The position numbers were made by a program, and so were the translations under genes. From an uncultured Prevotellaceae bacterium (GTDB taxonomy: Bacteria > Bacteroidota > Bacteroidia > Bacteroidales > Bacteroidaceae), in assembly GCA_937877625.1 (NCBI GenBank), contig CALFJG010000090.1, positions 1 to 52,186 of the forward strand: a DNA stretch of 52,186 bases, read 5' to 3'. Under the pieces are notes generated by a model. It was not told the DNA's origin and made no database searches. It saw nothing but the letters and a program-made list of their open reading frames with translations. Below are positions 1-8,663 of this stretch, piece after piece (position 1 is the stretch's first letter; every line of letters starts with the position of its first letter).

Positions 1-662
1 TGGTAGCCGTTGCAGGCGGCACGTTTCAGATGGGTGCGTGGGGCAGTACGCTTGAGAATGCCAAGAACGATGAATTTCCTGTACACGAGGTGACGCTCTC
101 TGATTACTACATAGGCGCGACGAAGGTGACACAAGCCCTTTGGGAGGCCGTGATGGGCAGCAATCCGAGTAATTTCAAGGGTGCGACTCTGCCTGTGGAG
201 GAGATTTCGTGGAACGACTGCCAGACGTTTATCGAGAAACTGAATCAACTGACGGGCAAGACGTTTCGTTTGCCTACAGAGGCGGAATGGGAGTATGCCG
301 CCCGAGGAGGGAATAAGTCAAACAACTATACGTACAGCGGCTCGGACGATATAGGTGCCGTGGCGTGGTATGATGGTAATAGTAATAGTCAGACTCACCC
401 CGTGGGTCAGAAGCTTCCGAACGAATTGGGCTTGTACGATATGTCGGGTAATGTATGGGAGTGGTGTCGCGACTGGTATGGCTCTTATAGTAGCGAGGCA
501 CAAACCAATCCTGCGGGTGCTGCTTCAGGCTCTGACCGCGTGTGCCGTGGCGGCGGCTGGAACAACGGCGCGCGGGGTTGTCGCGTCTCTAATCGCGGCC
601 TCAACTCGCCGGACTACCACTACTGCGACCTCGGCTTGCGCCTCGTCCTGCAGTTTCCATAA
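1..662 (+). CDS. SUMF1/FGE-sulfatase-domain protein, 5'-truncated by window edge
   Basis: The open frame runs in from the left edge: codons upstream of the Met at 30 read V-A-V-A-G-G-T-F-Q-M-G, the usual opening of a formylglycine-generating-enzyme (FGE/SUMF1/EgtB/PvdO) domain, so the Met at 30 is internal and the true start lies outside the window. Domain signatures follow in order: the LPTEAEWEYAARGG block, GLYDMSGNVWEWCRDWYG, and the C-terminal CRGGGW...RVSNRG...DLGLRLVL block that closes the fold. Family members oxidise sulfatase cysteine to formylglycine or act as non-haem-iron or lectin-like domains; this sequence alone does not decide between these. The gene ends in TAA, 58 bp before a hairpin with a T-run. 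Many Prevotella and Bacteroides genomes carry several such genes whose substrates are unknown. The domain call is firm, the function is not. Confidence 0.85.
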   Translation, partial: VAVAGGTFQMGAWGSTLENAKNDEFPVHEVTLSDYYIGATKVTQALWEAVMGSNPSNFKGATLPVEEISWNDCQTFIEKLNQLTGKTFRLPTEAEWEYAARGGNKSNNYTYSGSDDIGAVAWYDGNSNSQTHPVGQKLPNELGLYDMSGNVWEWCRDWYGSYSSEAQTNPAGAASGSDRVCRGGGWNNGARGCRVSNRGLNSPDYHYCDLGLRLVLQFP

Positions 663-684
663 ATTTCTGTTGTATTTTGATGCC

Positions 685-770
685 GTCCGCTAAGACGCGC
701 AAAGGCATTAACTCTCTGTCCGCAACGCCAATAAACAGGCGTTGCGGATTCTTTTTAAGAACTAAGCTCC
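685..770 (+). repeat. Dispersed repeat with terminator-like hairpin, copy 1
   Basis: It begins GTCCGCTAAGACGCG and contains a perfect 10-bp stem (CCGCAACGCC at 720-729, GGCGTTGCGG at 738-747, loop AATAAACA) followed by ATTCTTTTT. It lies 22 bp after the FGE-like gene and can act as that gene's terminator. An inverted, diverged copy occupies 51986-52073, so this is a repeat family and not just a local terminator. Confidence 0.75.
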
Positions 771-788
771 TTGTTGTCGAAAAGTCTG

Positions 789-1005
789 GGAGCGCACGCG
801 GCTCGCGTGCAATGCCCGTAAGGGCATAAGAAAACAAAATCTTGCCGTGGGAGCTTTTGCCCTTACGGGGGGGGTGCAGGCGCGCCGTAATGCCGGAGCG
901 CACGCGGCTCGCGTGCAATGCCCGTAAGGGCATAAGAAAACATAATCTTGCCGTGGGAGCTTTTTCCCTTACGGGGGGGGGGCAGGCGCGCCGCCTGCGC
1001 TCCGT
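789..1005 (+). repeat. Tandem direct repeat, period about 106 bp
   Basis: Two adjacent near-identical units start at about 789 and 895. Each contains, in order, the foldback GCACGCGgctCGCGTGC, the foldback ATGCCCgtaaGGGCAT, an ATAAGAAAACAwAATCTTGCC stretch and a G-tract (CCCTTACGGGGGGG). The first block recurs at 51898-51923 with one mismatch over 26 bp. Short frames crossing it are not judged to be genes. Confidence 0.8.
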
Positions 1006-1074
1006 CATTGAGCCGCCTGCGCTCCCAGATCGCTTGCCGCCCTTTCAGGGCTTTTACGCTGCTTCCGAAACATA

Positions 1075-1147
1075 AACTTTTGCGTTAAAACAGAAGAGCA
1101 AAGCTGACGTATGTTTCGCTTTGCTCTTCTATCTTAACGCAAAAGTT
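1075..1147. repeat. MITE-like palindromic element (AACTTTTGCGTTAA...), copy 1
   Basis: Two arms of about 30 nt (1075-1104 and 1118-1147) are almost perfect reverse complements around a 13-nt loop. The outer ends are AACTTTTGCGTTAA and TTAACGCAAAAGTT, and the inner arm is GAAGAGCAAAGC/GCTTTGCTCTTC. No coding capacity. The structure is that of a small non-autonomous hairpin element. Related copies follow at 1148-1241 and at 51252-51334. Confidence 0.8.
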
Positions 1148-1241
1148 CTTAGCGCAAGAGTTCGTCTTCAACAGACTTTTACTCGCCCAGGCAAAGCTGA
1201 CATATGTTTCGCTTTGCTCTCCTGGCTTTACGCAAAAGTTA
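1148..1241. repeat. Decayed copy of the AACTTTTGCG hairpin element
   Basis: It lies directly after the first copy. The central foldback (CAGGCAAAGC at 1189-1198 against GCTTTGCTCTCCTG) and the right end TTTACGCAAAAGTT are kept, while the left arm has diverged. It abuts the 3' end of the Fe-S subunit gene on the opposite strand, where the hairpin could also stop frdCAB transcription. Confidence 0.65.
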
Positions 1242-1243
1242 GT

Positions 1244-2002
1244 TTAGTCGCAGATTTTAGCCTTGAGGAACTCTCTGTTCAGGCGCGCTATGTTTGCTAT
1301 GCTTTCGCTCTTCGGGCATACCGCTTCGCAGGCGCGCGTGTTGGTGCAGTTGCCGAAGCCGAGCTCGTCCATTTTAGCAATCATCGCTTTTGCACGCTTT
1401 GCTGCCTCGGGTCGTCCTTGTGGCAGGAGTGCGAGTTGCGACACCTTGCTACTCACGAAGAGCATAGCACTACCATTCTTGCAGGCTGCCACGCACGCTC
1501 CGCACCCGATGCACGTGGCGCAGTCCATCGCCTCGTCGGCATTCTCTTTGGGTATGAGAATAGCGTTGGCATCCTGTGCTTGCCCGGTGCGAATGGTGGT
1601 GTATCCGCCGGCGGCGATGATTTTGTCGAAGGCACTGCGGTCCACCATACAGTCCTTTATCACGGGGAATGCTGCACTGCGCCACGGCTCCACGGTGATG
1701 ACGTCGCCATCGTTGAAGCGACGCATATAGAGTTGGCAGGTGGTGGCTCCGCGCTCTGTCTTGCCGTGTGGTGTGCCGTTGATATATAGCGAGCACATAC
1801 CGCAGATACCCTCGCGGCAGTCGTGGTCGAAGGTAAAGGGCTCTTGCCCGTCTTCTATGAGTTGTTCGTTGAGGATGTCAAGCATCTCAAGGAAGCTGGT
1901 GTCGTCGGGGATGTCGTGCATCTCGCGTTCATCGAAGTGACCCGTGTCTTTGGGGCCATTCTGCTTCCAGTATCGTATGGTAAAACTTATGTTCTTAGCC
2001 AT
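1244..2002 (-). CDS. frdB: Fumarate reductase/succinate dehydrogenase iron-sulfur subunit
   Basis: A 252-residue electron-transfer subunit passing electrons between the flavoprotein and the membrane cytochrome b. The N-terminal ferredoxin-like domain carries the [2Fe-2S] ligands in CREGICGMC (C62, C67, C70) and C89. The C-terminal domain holds C161-x2-C164-x2-C167 with further cysteines at 170, 174, 219, 225 and 229 (CEAVCP) for the [4Fe-4S] and [3Fe-4S] clusters. The ATG follows the flavoprotein stop by only 3 nt, showing translational coupling. Gene order (C-A-B on the minus strand) and length match the Bacteroidota quinol:fumarate reductase, which in anaerobes makes succinate. Whether the enzyme mainly runs as fumarate reductase or succinate dehydrogenase is inferred from the likely anaerobic lifestyle; sdhB is an equally valid name. 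Confidence 0.96.
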   Translation of the reverse strand: MAKNISFTIRYWKQNGPKDTGHFDEREMHDIPDDTSFLEMLDILNEQLIEDGQEPFTFDHDCREGICGMCSLYINGTPHGKTERGATTCQLYMRRFNDGDVITVEPWRSAAFPVIKDCMVDRSAFDKIIAAGGYTTIRTGQAQDANAILIPKENADEAMDCATCIGCGACVAACKNGSAMLFVSSKVSQLALLPQGRPEAAKRAKAMIAKMDELGFGNCTNTRACEAVCPKSESIANIARLNREFLKAKICD

Positions 2003-2005
2003 GGC

Positions 2006-3952
<1,947 letters not shown>

Positions 3953-4097
3953 AAATAAGTCTTTTATTAGAGGGGTTTAGTCTTTTTAGTTATTTAGCAG
4001 TTTTTTTTATTTGTCCGTGCCGTCCTCTTTCAAGAGTGTGCGGGGAAGCAGCGGGAGCAGGTGTTGTGTGGAACGGCTAAATAACACATCAACCTTT

Positions 4098-4796
4098 TTA
4101 CAATGGATAACAAGTTGGGCTGGGGCAGATGAAACTCTTTACGAAGAAGAACACAGCAACAGCCACGAACATCAACACTACGAGTGTGCTCCAAACTTGG
4201 CTGATGCACTTGATGCGCGAAAACCACGTCTTTCCACTCAGGCCGAGCGTTTGCAATCCGCTCCAGATGCCGTGTGTGAGGTGGAACCACAAGGCGCAGA
4301 ACCACACGAGGTAAAGACCGAAGAACACGGGGTTGCTAAACACTTCTTCTATCCAGGCGTAGCCGTCGGCGGGTGCGTGAGCCAGGCCTGTGGTGTGAAG
4401 CAGTTCGGCAGCCATCATATTCCACCAGAAGTTAAACAAGTGCAGGCAGAGTCCCAAGCAGATGATAATGCCGAGCACAAACATATTTTGGCTCGCCCAC
4501 TCCACCTTTTCGGGTTTCGATGTCACAGCGTAGCGGCTCTGGCCACGAGCCTTGCGATTTTGCAACGTGAGCAACAAGGCATAGACAAAGTGGATAACCA
4601 CCAATGCGCCCAGTGCCACAGTGCCTACAACGGCGTACCAATTAGCGCCGAGGAACTTGCAAATCATGTTGTAGCTCTCTCCTGAAAAGATTGCTACCAC
4701 GTTCATACAGGCGTGGAACGTGAGAAACAGCACCAGCGCTAAGCCAGTTACCGACATCACTACCTTCCGACCTACAGAAGAATTACATAACCACAT
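4098..4796 (-). CDS. frdC: Fumarate reductase/succinate dehydrogenase cytochrome b subunit
   Basis: A 232-residue membrane anchor that holds dihaem b and exchanges electrons with menaquinone. Five hydrophobic helices can be seen, for example VVMSVTGLALVLFLTFHACMN, WYAVVGTVALGALVVIHFVY, NMFVLGIIICLGLCLHLFNFWW, FGLYLVWFCALWFHLTHGIW and VWSTLVVLMFVAVAVFFFV. Histidines sit in or next to helices (HACMN, IHFVY, LHLFN, HLTHGIW), as expected for haem ligands of the Wolinella-type FrdC. The start is placed at the ATG at 4796 (MWLCNSSVG) and not at an in-frame TTG two codons upstream. First gene of frdCAB, with its own near-consensus promoter at 4963-4994. Start moderately sure, identity firm. Confidence 0.93.
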   Translation of the reverse strand: MWLCNSSVGRKVVMSVTGLALVLFLTFHACMNVVAIFSGESYNMICKFLGANWYAVVGTVALGALVVIHFVYALLLTLQNRKARGQSRYAVTSKPEKVEWASQNMFVLGIIICLGLCLHLFNFWWNMMAAELLHTTGLAHAPADGYAWIEEVFSNPVFFGLYLVWFCALWFHLTHGIWSGLQTLGLSGKTWFSRIKCISQVWSTLVVLMFVAVAVFFFVKSFICPSPTCYPL

Positions 4797-4962
4797 AAGC
4801 AAAGAGGTTTTTTGAGTGATAGATTAAATAAAATTCTTGATAAACTATGCTTTTGTTTTTTGCGGAGCAAGGCAAAAGGCGAAAGGAAAAATCGCACCGC
4901 AAAGCATTTTGCGTCTTACTTAAGAACTCCTTATAAATAAGGAAAAACATCATCTTAGGGGG

Positions 4963-4994
4963 CAAAAGTAGTTTCTTTTTACGTTTTTAGCAAA
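4963..4994 (-). promoter_or_regulatory. Promoter of frdCAB
   Basis: On the minus strand TTTG (4994-4991), a 20-nt spacer and TACTTTTG (4970-4963) match the Bacteroidota -33/-7 consensus. Predicted transcription start is near 4956, giving a leader of about 160 nt before the cytochrome b gene. The leader is AT-rich, with no clear riboswitch fold. Confidence 0.75.
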
Positions 4995-5110
4995 TTTAAC
5001 AAAGAAAAACGCATTTCATCCTCGCTTTTTATGCCTTACGGCAGGTGTGACGTATGATTTTCGTTTGGTGGGTGCTGTTCAAAGGTTGGTGCTGTTAGTT
5101 CCCGCGCTTT

Positions 5111-5141
5111 AGTATGACATTGACGGGTTTTTGTCCTTTTG
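5111..5141 (+). repeat. Leader motif shared with the second 21-bp array, copy 1
   Basis: The 31-nt segment, AGTATGACATTGACGGG followed by TTTTTGTCCTTTTG, matches 48980-49010 (AGTCTGACATTGATGGG then TCTTTACCCTTTTG) at about 27 of 31 positions. In both places an A-tract array of 21-bp units follows on the same side, 77-114 bp later. It lies within the 980-bp gene-free stretch between frdC and ruvB. Confidence 0.65.
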
Positions 5142-5254
5142 TTTCCTTCTAACGGAAATCAAGATACAACTCAGAGGTTCGACAAAGCGAACGAACAGAA
5201 CCACCTTGAATACCCATCAAGGACAATCGTTGTTGGAAGAAAAGTTTTTTTGTG

Positions 5255-5572
5255 CCTTGAAAAATTTTTTCAGAGCCGTCCGGAATTTTTTTTCAAGCCG
5301 TCCGGAAAAATTCTTCAAAGCACTTGAAAAAAATTTCAAAGCACTTGAAAAAAATTTCAAAGCACTTGAAAAAAAATTTCAGACCCGTCCGGAAAAAATT
5401 TTCAAGCCGTCCGGAAAAATTCTTCAAAGCACTTGAAAAAAAAATTCAAAGCACTTGAAAAAAAAATTCAAAGCACTTGAAAAAAAATTCAAAGCACTTG
5501 AAAAAAATTTCTAAGGCCTTGAAAAAATTTTCCAAGGCCTTGAAAAAAAATTCCAAGGCTTAGAAAAAATCC
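5255..5572. repeat. Degenerate tandem array of 21-bp A-tract units
   Basis: About 14 units of the type CAAAGCACTTGAAAAAAATTT, with variants whose core is CCGTCCGG or AAGGCCTT. Every unit joins a short, often palindromic GC-containing core to an A-tract/T-tract. A 21-bp period equals two helical turns, so the A-tracts are phased and the DNA should be strongly curved. Frames through it encode only low-complexity FKALEKN-type peptides and are not genes. A related nine-unit array is at 49087-49289. Confidence 0.85.
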
Positions 5573-5764
5573 TTAGGCTACGCGACGGAAGCCCTTGGGT
5601 GTGTGCCAAAATAAGTGCAGCCTCTATTTATTATATTCCGGCTTCGGAAGAAATTTTCCCGCCGTAGTCCGACTTTTTTAAGGTTGAGGGGCATTTCTCC
5701 CGCTTGGTAATCAGTGTGCTACAACTAATTGAGCAGGCGGGAACATTCGCCCCGCTTTTTTTTG

Positions 5765-5772
5765 TACTTTCG
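5765..5772 (+). promoter_or_regulatory. Probable -7 box of ruvB
   Basis: TACTTTCG matches TAnnTTTG at all but one defined position and ends only 8 nt before the ruvB ATG, implying a leaderless or nearly leaderless mRNA. No convincing -33 element is seen. Confidence 0.45.
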
Positions 5773-5780
5773 CGGCTGAT

Positions 5781-6821
5781 ATGCACGACGACACATTTGA
5801 CATACGCCGCGAGCAAGGGCGGCCGGCACAGACCGACCGCGAATTTGAAAATGCCTTGCGTCCGCTCTCGTTCAACGATTTTACCGGGCAGCAGAAGGTA
5901 GTAGAGAATCTACGTGTCTTTGTCGCTGCGGCAAAGATGCGTGGCGAGCCGCTCGACCACACCTTGCTACACGGGCCGCCCGGACTGGGAAAGACAACGC
6001 TCTCAAACATCATAGCCAATGAGCTGGGTGTGGGATTCAAACTCACCAGTGGCCCCGTACTCGACAAGCCCGGCGACTTGGCAGGCCTGCTTACCAGCCT
6101 TGAGACCAACGATGTGCTTTTCATCGACGAGATCCACCGTCTGCAACCCGTTGTGGAGGAGTATCTCTACAGCGCAATGGAGGACTATCGCATAGACATT
6201 ATGATAGACCGCGGCCCTGCGGCGCGTAGCATTCAGATAGACCTCAACCCCTTCACCCTCATCGGTGCCACCACGCGCAGCGGTCTGCTCACCGCCCCGC
6301 TGCGCGCACGCTTCGGCATCAATATGCACTTAGAGTACTACGACGCCGCCACGCTCGCTACCATCGTGACACGCTCGGCGCGCATCCTCGGAGTGCCCAT
6401 CAGTGCCGATGCCGCGGCGGAGATTGCCGGCCGAAGCCGTGGCACGCCACGTATCGCCAACGCCTTGCTGCGCCGCGTGCGCGACTTTGCACAGGTGAAA
6501 GGCACGGGCAACATCGACACCGCCATAGCGCGCCACGCGCTCGAGGCACTGAACATTGATAAGTTCGGGCTTGACGAGATAGACAACAAAATACTCACGG
6601 CCATCATCGATAAGTTCAAGGGCGGTCCCGTGGGCATCAGCACCATTGCCACAGCCATCGGCGAGGACAGCGGTACGGTGGAGGAGGTGTATGAGCCGTT
6701 CCTTATTAAGGAAGGTTTCATACGTCGCACGCCGCGAGGGCGCGAGGTCACCGACCTGGCCTACCAGCATCTCGGACGCATCCGCCCCGCCGCCGACAAT
6801 ATACAAGGTTCACTCTTCTAA
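5781..6821 (+). CDS. ruvB: Holliday junction branch migration helicase RuvB
   Basis: A 346-residue AAA+ motor that with RuvA drives branch migration of Holliday junctions in recombinational repair. Visible features: RuvB N-terminal segment with FNDFTGQQKVVENL, Walker A GPPGLGKTT (residues 65-73), Walker B LFIDEIHRL, the signature IGATTRSGLLTAPLRARFGI with the arginine finger, and a C-terminal winged-helix domain ending RRTPRGREVTDLAYQHLG...QGSLF. Length is normal for the family. The ATG at 5781 sits 8 nt after a -7-like box. The last 57 bases including the stop belong to a 59-bp unit duplicated immediately downstream (6765-6882), which leaves the protein intact. ybeY and purD follow on the same strand and may be cotranscribed. 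Confidence 0.98.
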   Translation: MHDDTFDIRREQGRPAQTDREFENALRPLSFNDFTGQQKVVENLRVFVAAAKMRGEPLDHTLLHGPPGLGKTTLSNIIANELGVGFKLTSGPVLDKPGDLAGLLTSLETNDVLFIDEIHRLQPVVEEYLYSAMEDYRIDIMIDRGPAARSIQIDLNPFTLIGATTRSGLLTAPLRARFGINMHLEYYDAATLATIVTRSARILGVPISADAAAEIAGRSRGTPRIANALLRRVRDFAQVKGTGNIDTAIARHALEALNIDKFGLDEIDNKILTAIIDKFKGGPVGISTIATAIGEDSGTVEEVYEPFLIKEGFIRRTPRGREVTDLAYQHLGRIRPAADNIQGSLF

Positions 6822-6882
6822 ATCAGCATCTCGGACGCATCCGCCCCGCCGCCGACAATATACAAGGCACGCTCTTCTAAAT
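6765..6882 (+). repeat. 59-bp tandem duplication of the ruvB 3' end
   Basis: Bases 6765-6823 (the last 19 codons of ruvB, stop codon and AAT) are repeated at 6824-6882 with only a few substitutions near GGTTCACTC/GGCACGCTC. A third copy starts and breaks off at 6883 (CAGCA). The second copy is untranslated and lies in the ruvB-ybeY gap. Confidence 0.95.
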
Positions 6883-6909
6883 CAGCACGTCAAATAACAG
6901 CATAGCCCT

Positions 6910-7359
6910 ATGATAGCCTATTATACCATAAACACCGCGATGCCTCGCCTGCGGCGGCGCACGATAAACGCGTGGGTGCGTAGCGTGGCCGAGGAATACG
7001 GAAAAAGCGTGGGCGAGATAGCTTATATTTTCGTTGACGACAAAAAAATACTGGAGGTAAACCGACAGTATCTCGGCCACGACTACTATACAGACATCAT
7101 CACCTTTGACTACAGCGAGGGCGACACCATCAGCGGCGACCTATTTATCAGCCTCGACACGGTGCGCAGCAACAGCGCGGAGCAAGGTACGGACTTCAAC
7201 GAGGAACTCCACCGCGTCATTATCCACGGCGTGCTCCACCTCTGCGGCATCAACGACAAAGGGCCTGGCGAGCGCGAGGTGATGGAAGCCGCAGAAAACA
7301 AAGCGTTAAAAGCACTCTCCCCCGCTCACACCTCTCAGCGCGGAAGAGCCATACCATAA
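6910..7359 (+). CDS. ybeY: Endoribonuclease/rRNA maturation factor YbeY
   Basis: A 149-residue single-strand-specific metallo-endoribonuclease family member acting in 16S rRNA 3' maturation and ribosome quality control. The core is recognisable: IAYIFVDDKKILEVNRQYLGHDYYTDIITFDY followed by SGDLFISLDTV and the metal-site segment HRVIIHGVLHLCGINDKGPGE. H106 and H110 supply two ligands of the usual HGxxHLxGxDH motif, but the third position is Asp116 instead of His, a substitution I associate with Bacteroidota members. A C-terminal tail (ALSPAHTSQRGRAIP) extends past the domain. The ATG at 6910 is 27 nt after the duplicated ruvB tail. purD starts 5 nt after the stop, suggesting coupling. Confidence 0.93.
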   Translation: MIAYYTINTAMPRLRRRTINAWVRSVAEEYGKSVGEIAYIFVDDKKILEVNRQYLGHDYYTDIITFDYSEGDTISGDLFISLDTVRSNSAEQGTDFNEELHRVIIHGVLHLCGINDKGPGEREVMEAAENKALKALSPAHTSQRGRAIP

Positions 7360-7364
7360 CAGTT

Positions 7365-8645
7365 ATGAACATCCTCCTTCTTGGCAGCGGCGGACGCGAA
7401 CACGCCTTGGCGTGGAAAATAGCCCAGAGTCCGCGCGTGAGCCAGTTATTCATCGCCCCGGGCAACCCCGGCACCGCTTCGTTAGGGCACAACGTGCCAC
7501 TCTCCCTCTCCGACTTCGCGGCGATAGCCGCCTTTGTCAGCAACAACGCCATTGATATGGTCGTTTGCGGCCCCGAGCAGCCCTTGGTGGACGGCCTCGC
7601 CGACTATCTCGCCGCGAGCGATGCCACACGCGGCGTGCCATTCATCGGGCCGAGGCGCGAGGGGGCGCAACTTGAAGGCAGCAAGGACTTCGCCAAGGCT
7701 TTTATGCTGCGCCACCACATACCCACCGCCGCCTACCGCACCTTCGACGGCACGATGGCCGACGACGCTAAGGCGTTCCTGCGCACCCTCACACCCCCCT
7801 ATGTCCTCAAAGCCGACGGCCTCTGCGCCGGAAAGGGCGTGCTTATCGTCCCCTCGCTCCCGGAAGCAGAAAAAGCCCTCGATGAGATGCTCGGCGGAAA
7901 GTTCGGCACGGCATCGGCCAAGGTGGTTGTTGAGGAATACCTGCAAGGCATAGAACTCTCTGTCTTCGCCCTGCTCGACGGTACGGGCGGGTATGCCCTG
8001 CTGCCCGAGGCGAAGGACTACAAGCGTATCGGTGAGGGCGACACCGGACTCAACACGGGCGGTATGGGCAGCGTGAGCCCCGTGCCTTTTGCCGATGCCG
8101 CCTTTATGCGAAAGGTAGAGGAAGAAATTGTGCGCCCCACCGTGCAAGGGCTTATACAGGACGGCATAGCCTATCGAGGCTTTGTCTTTTTCGGACTGAT
8201 GAACTGCGCCGGACAGCCTAAGGTTATCGAGTACAACTGCCGTATGGGCGACCCCGAGACAGAGACCGTGATGCTCCGACTACAGAGCGACCTCGTCGAC
8301 CTGCTCAAGGCCACAGCCGATGGCACACTCTCTGCCATGCAGGTTGAAACCGACGCACGCGCAGCGGCTTGCATCATGCTGGTCAGCGGCGGATACCCCG
8401 AAAGTTATGGCAAGGGCTACCCCATCACGGGCATTAAACAAGCACAGGAAGAAAGCGTTGTTTTCCACGCGGGTACTTCCATCAAGGACAACACGCTCGT
8501 CACATCGGGCGGACGCGTCATTGCCGTAAGCAGTTATGGCAACACACTTTCTGAAGCCCTCCTCACCAGCCAACACGCCGCCGATACCATCACGTTCAAA
8601 GACGCTTACCACCGCCGCGACATTGGCCGCGACGTGACGTGCTGA
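7365..8645 (+). CDS. purD: Phosphoribosylamine-glycine ligase (GAR synthetase)
   Basis: A 426-residue cytosolic ATP-grasp enzyme making glycinamide ribonucleotide from phosphoribosylamine, glycine and ATP in purine synthesis. Domains in order: N-terminal MNILLLGSGGREHALAWKIAQS with the VCGPEQPLVDGLADYL segment; ATP-grasp core with the KADGLCAGKGV lysine loop, GIELSVFALLDG, LNTGGMGSVSP and the metal-binding EYNCRMGDPETE; C-terminal domain with ACIMLVSGGYPESYGKGYPI. Length is normal for PurD. The start lies 5 nt after ybeY and no other purine gene is nearby. The following gene begins 18 nt downstream on the same strand but is functionally unrelated. Confidence 0.98.
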   Translation: MNILLLGSGGREHALAWKIAQSPRVSQLFIAPGNPGTASLGHNVPLSLSDFAAIAAFVSNNAIDMVVCGPEQPLVDGLADYLAASDATRGVPFIGPRREGAQLEGSKDFAKAFMLRHHIPTAAYRTFDGTMADDAKAFLRTLTPPYVLKADGLCAGKGVLIVPSLPEAEKALDEMLGGKFGTASAKVVVEEYLQGIELSVFALLDGTGGYALLPEAKDYKRIGEGDTGLNTGGMGSVSPVPFADAAFMRKVEEEIVRPTVQGLIQDGIAYRGFVFFGLMNCAGQPKVIEYNCRMGDPETETVMLRLQSDLVDLLKATADGTLSAMQVETDARAAACIMLVSGGYPESYGKGYPITGIKQAQEESVVFHAGTSIKDNTLVTSGGRVIAVSSYGNTLSEALLTSQHAADTITFKDAYHRRDIGRDVTC

Positions 8646-8663
8646 AAACACTGCAACGCTCTG

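Noticed and set aside
5131..5436. Open frame encoding FKALEKN repeats
   Set aside because: It is made entirely of the 21-bp array; because 21 is a multiple of 3 the repeat yields an open frame automatically. No start signal, no conserved domain.
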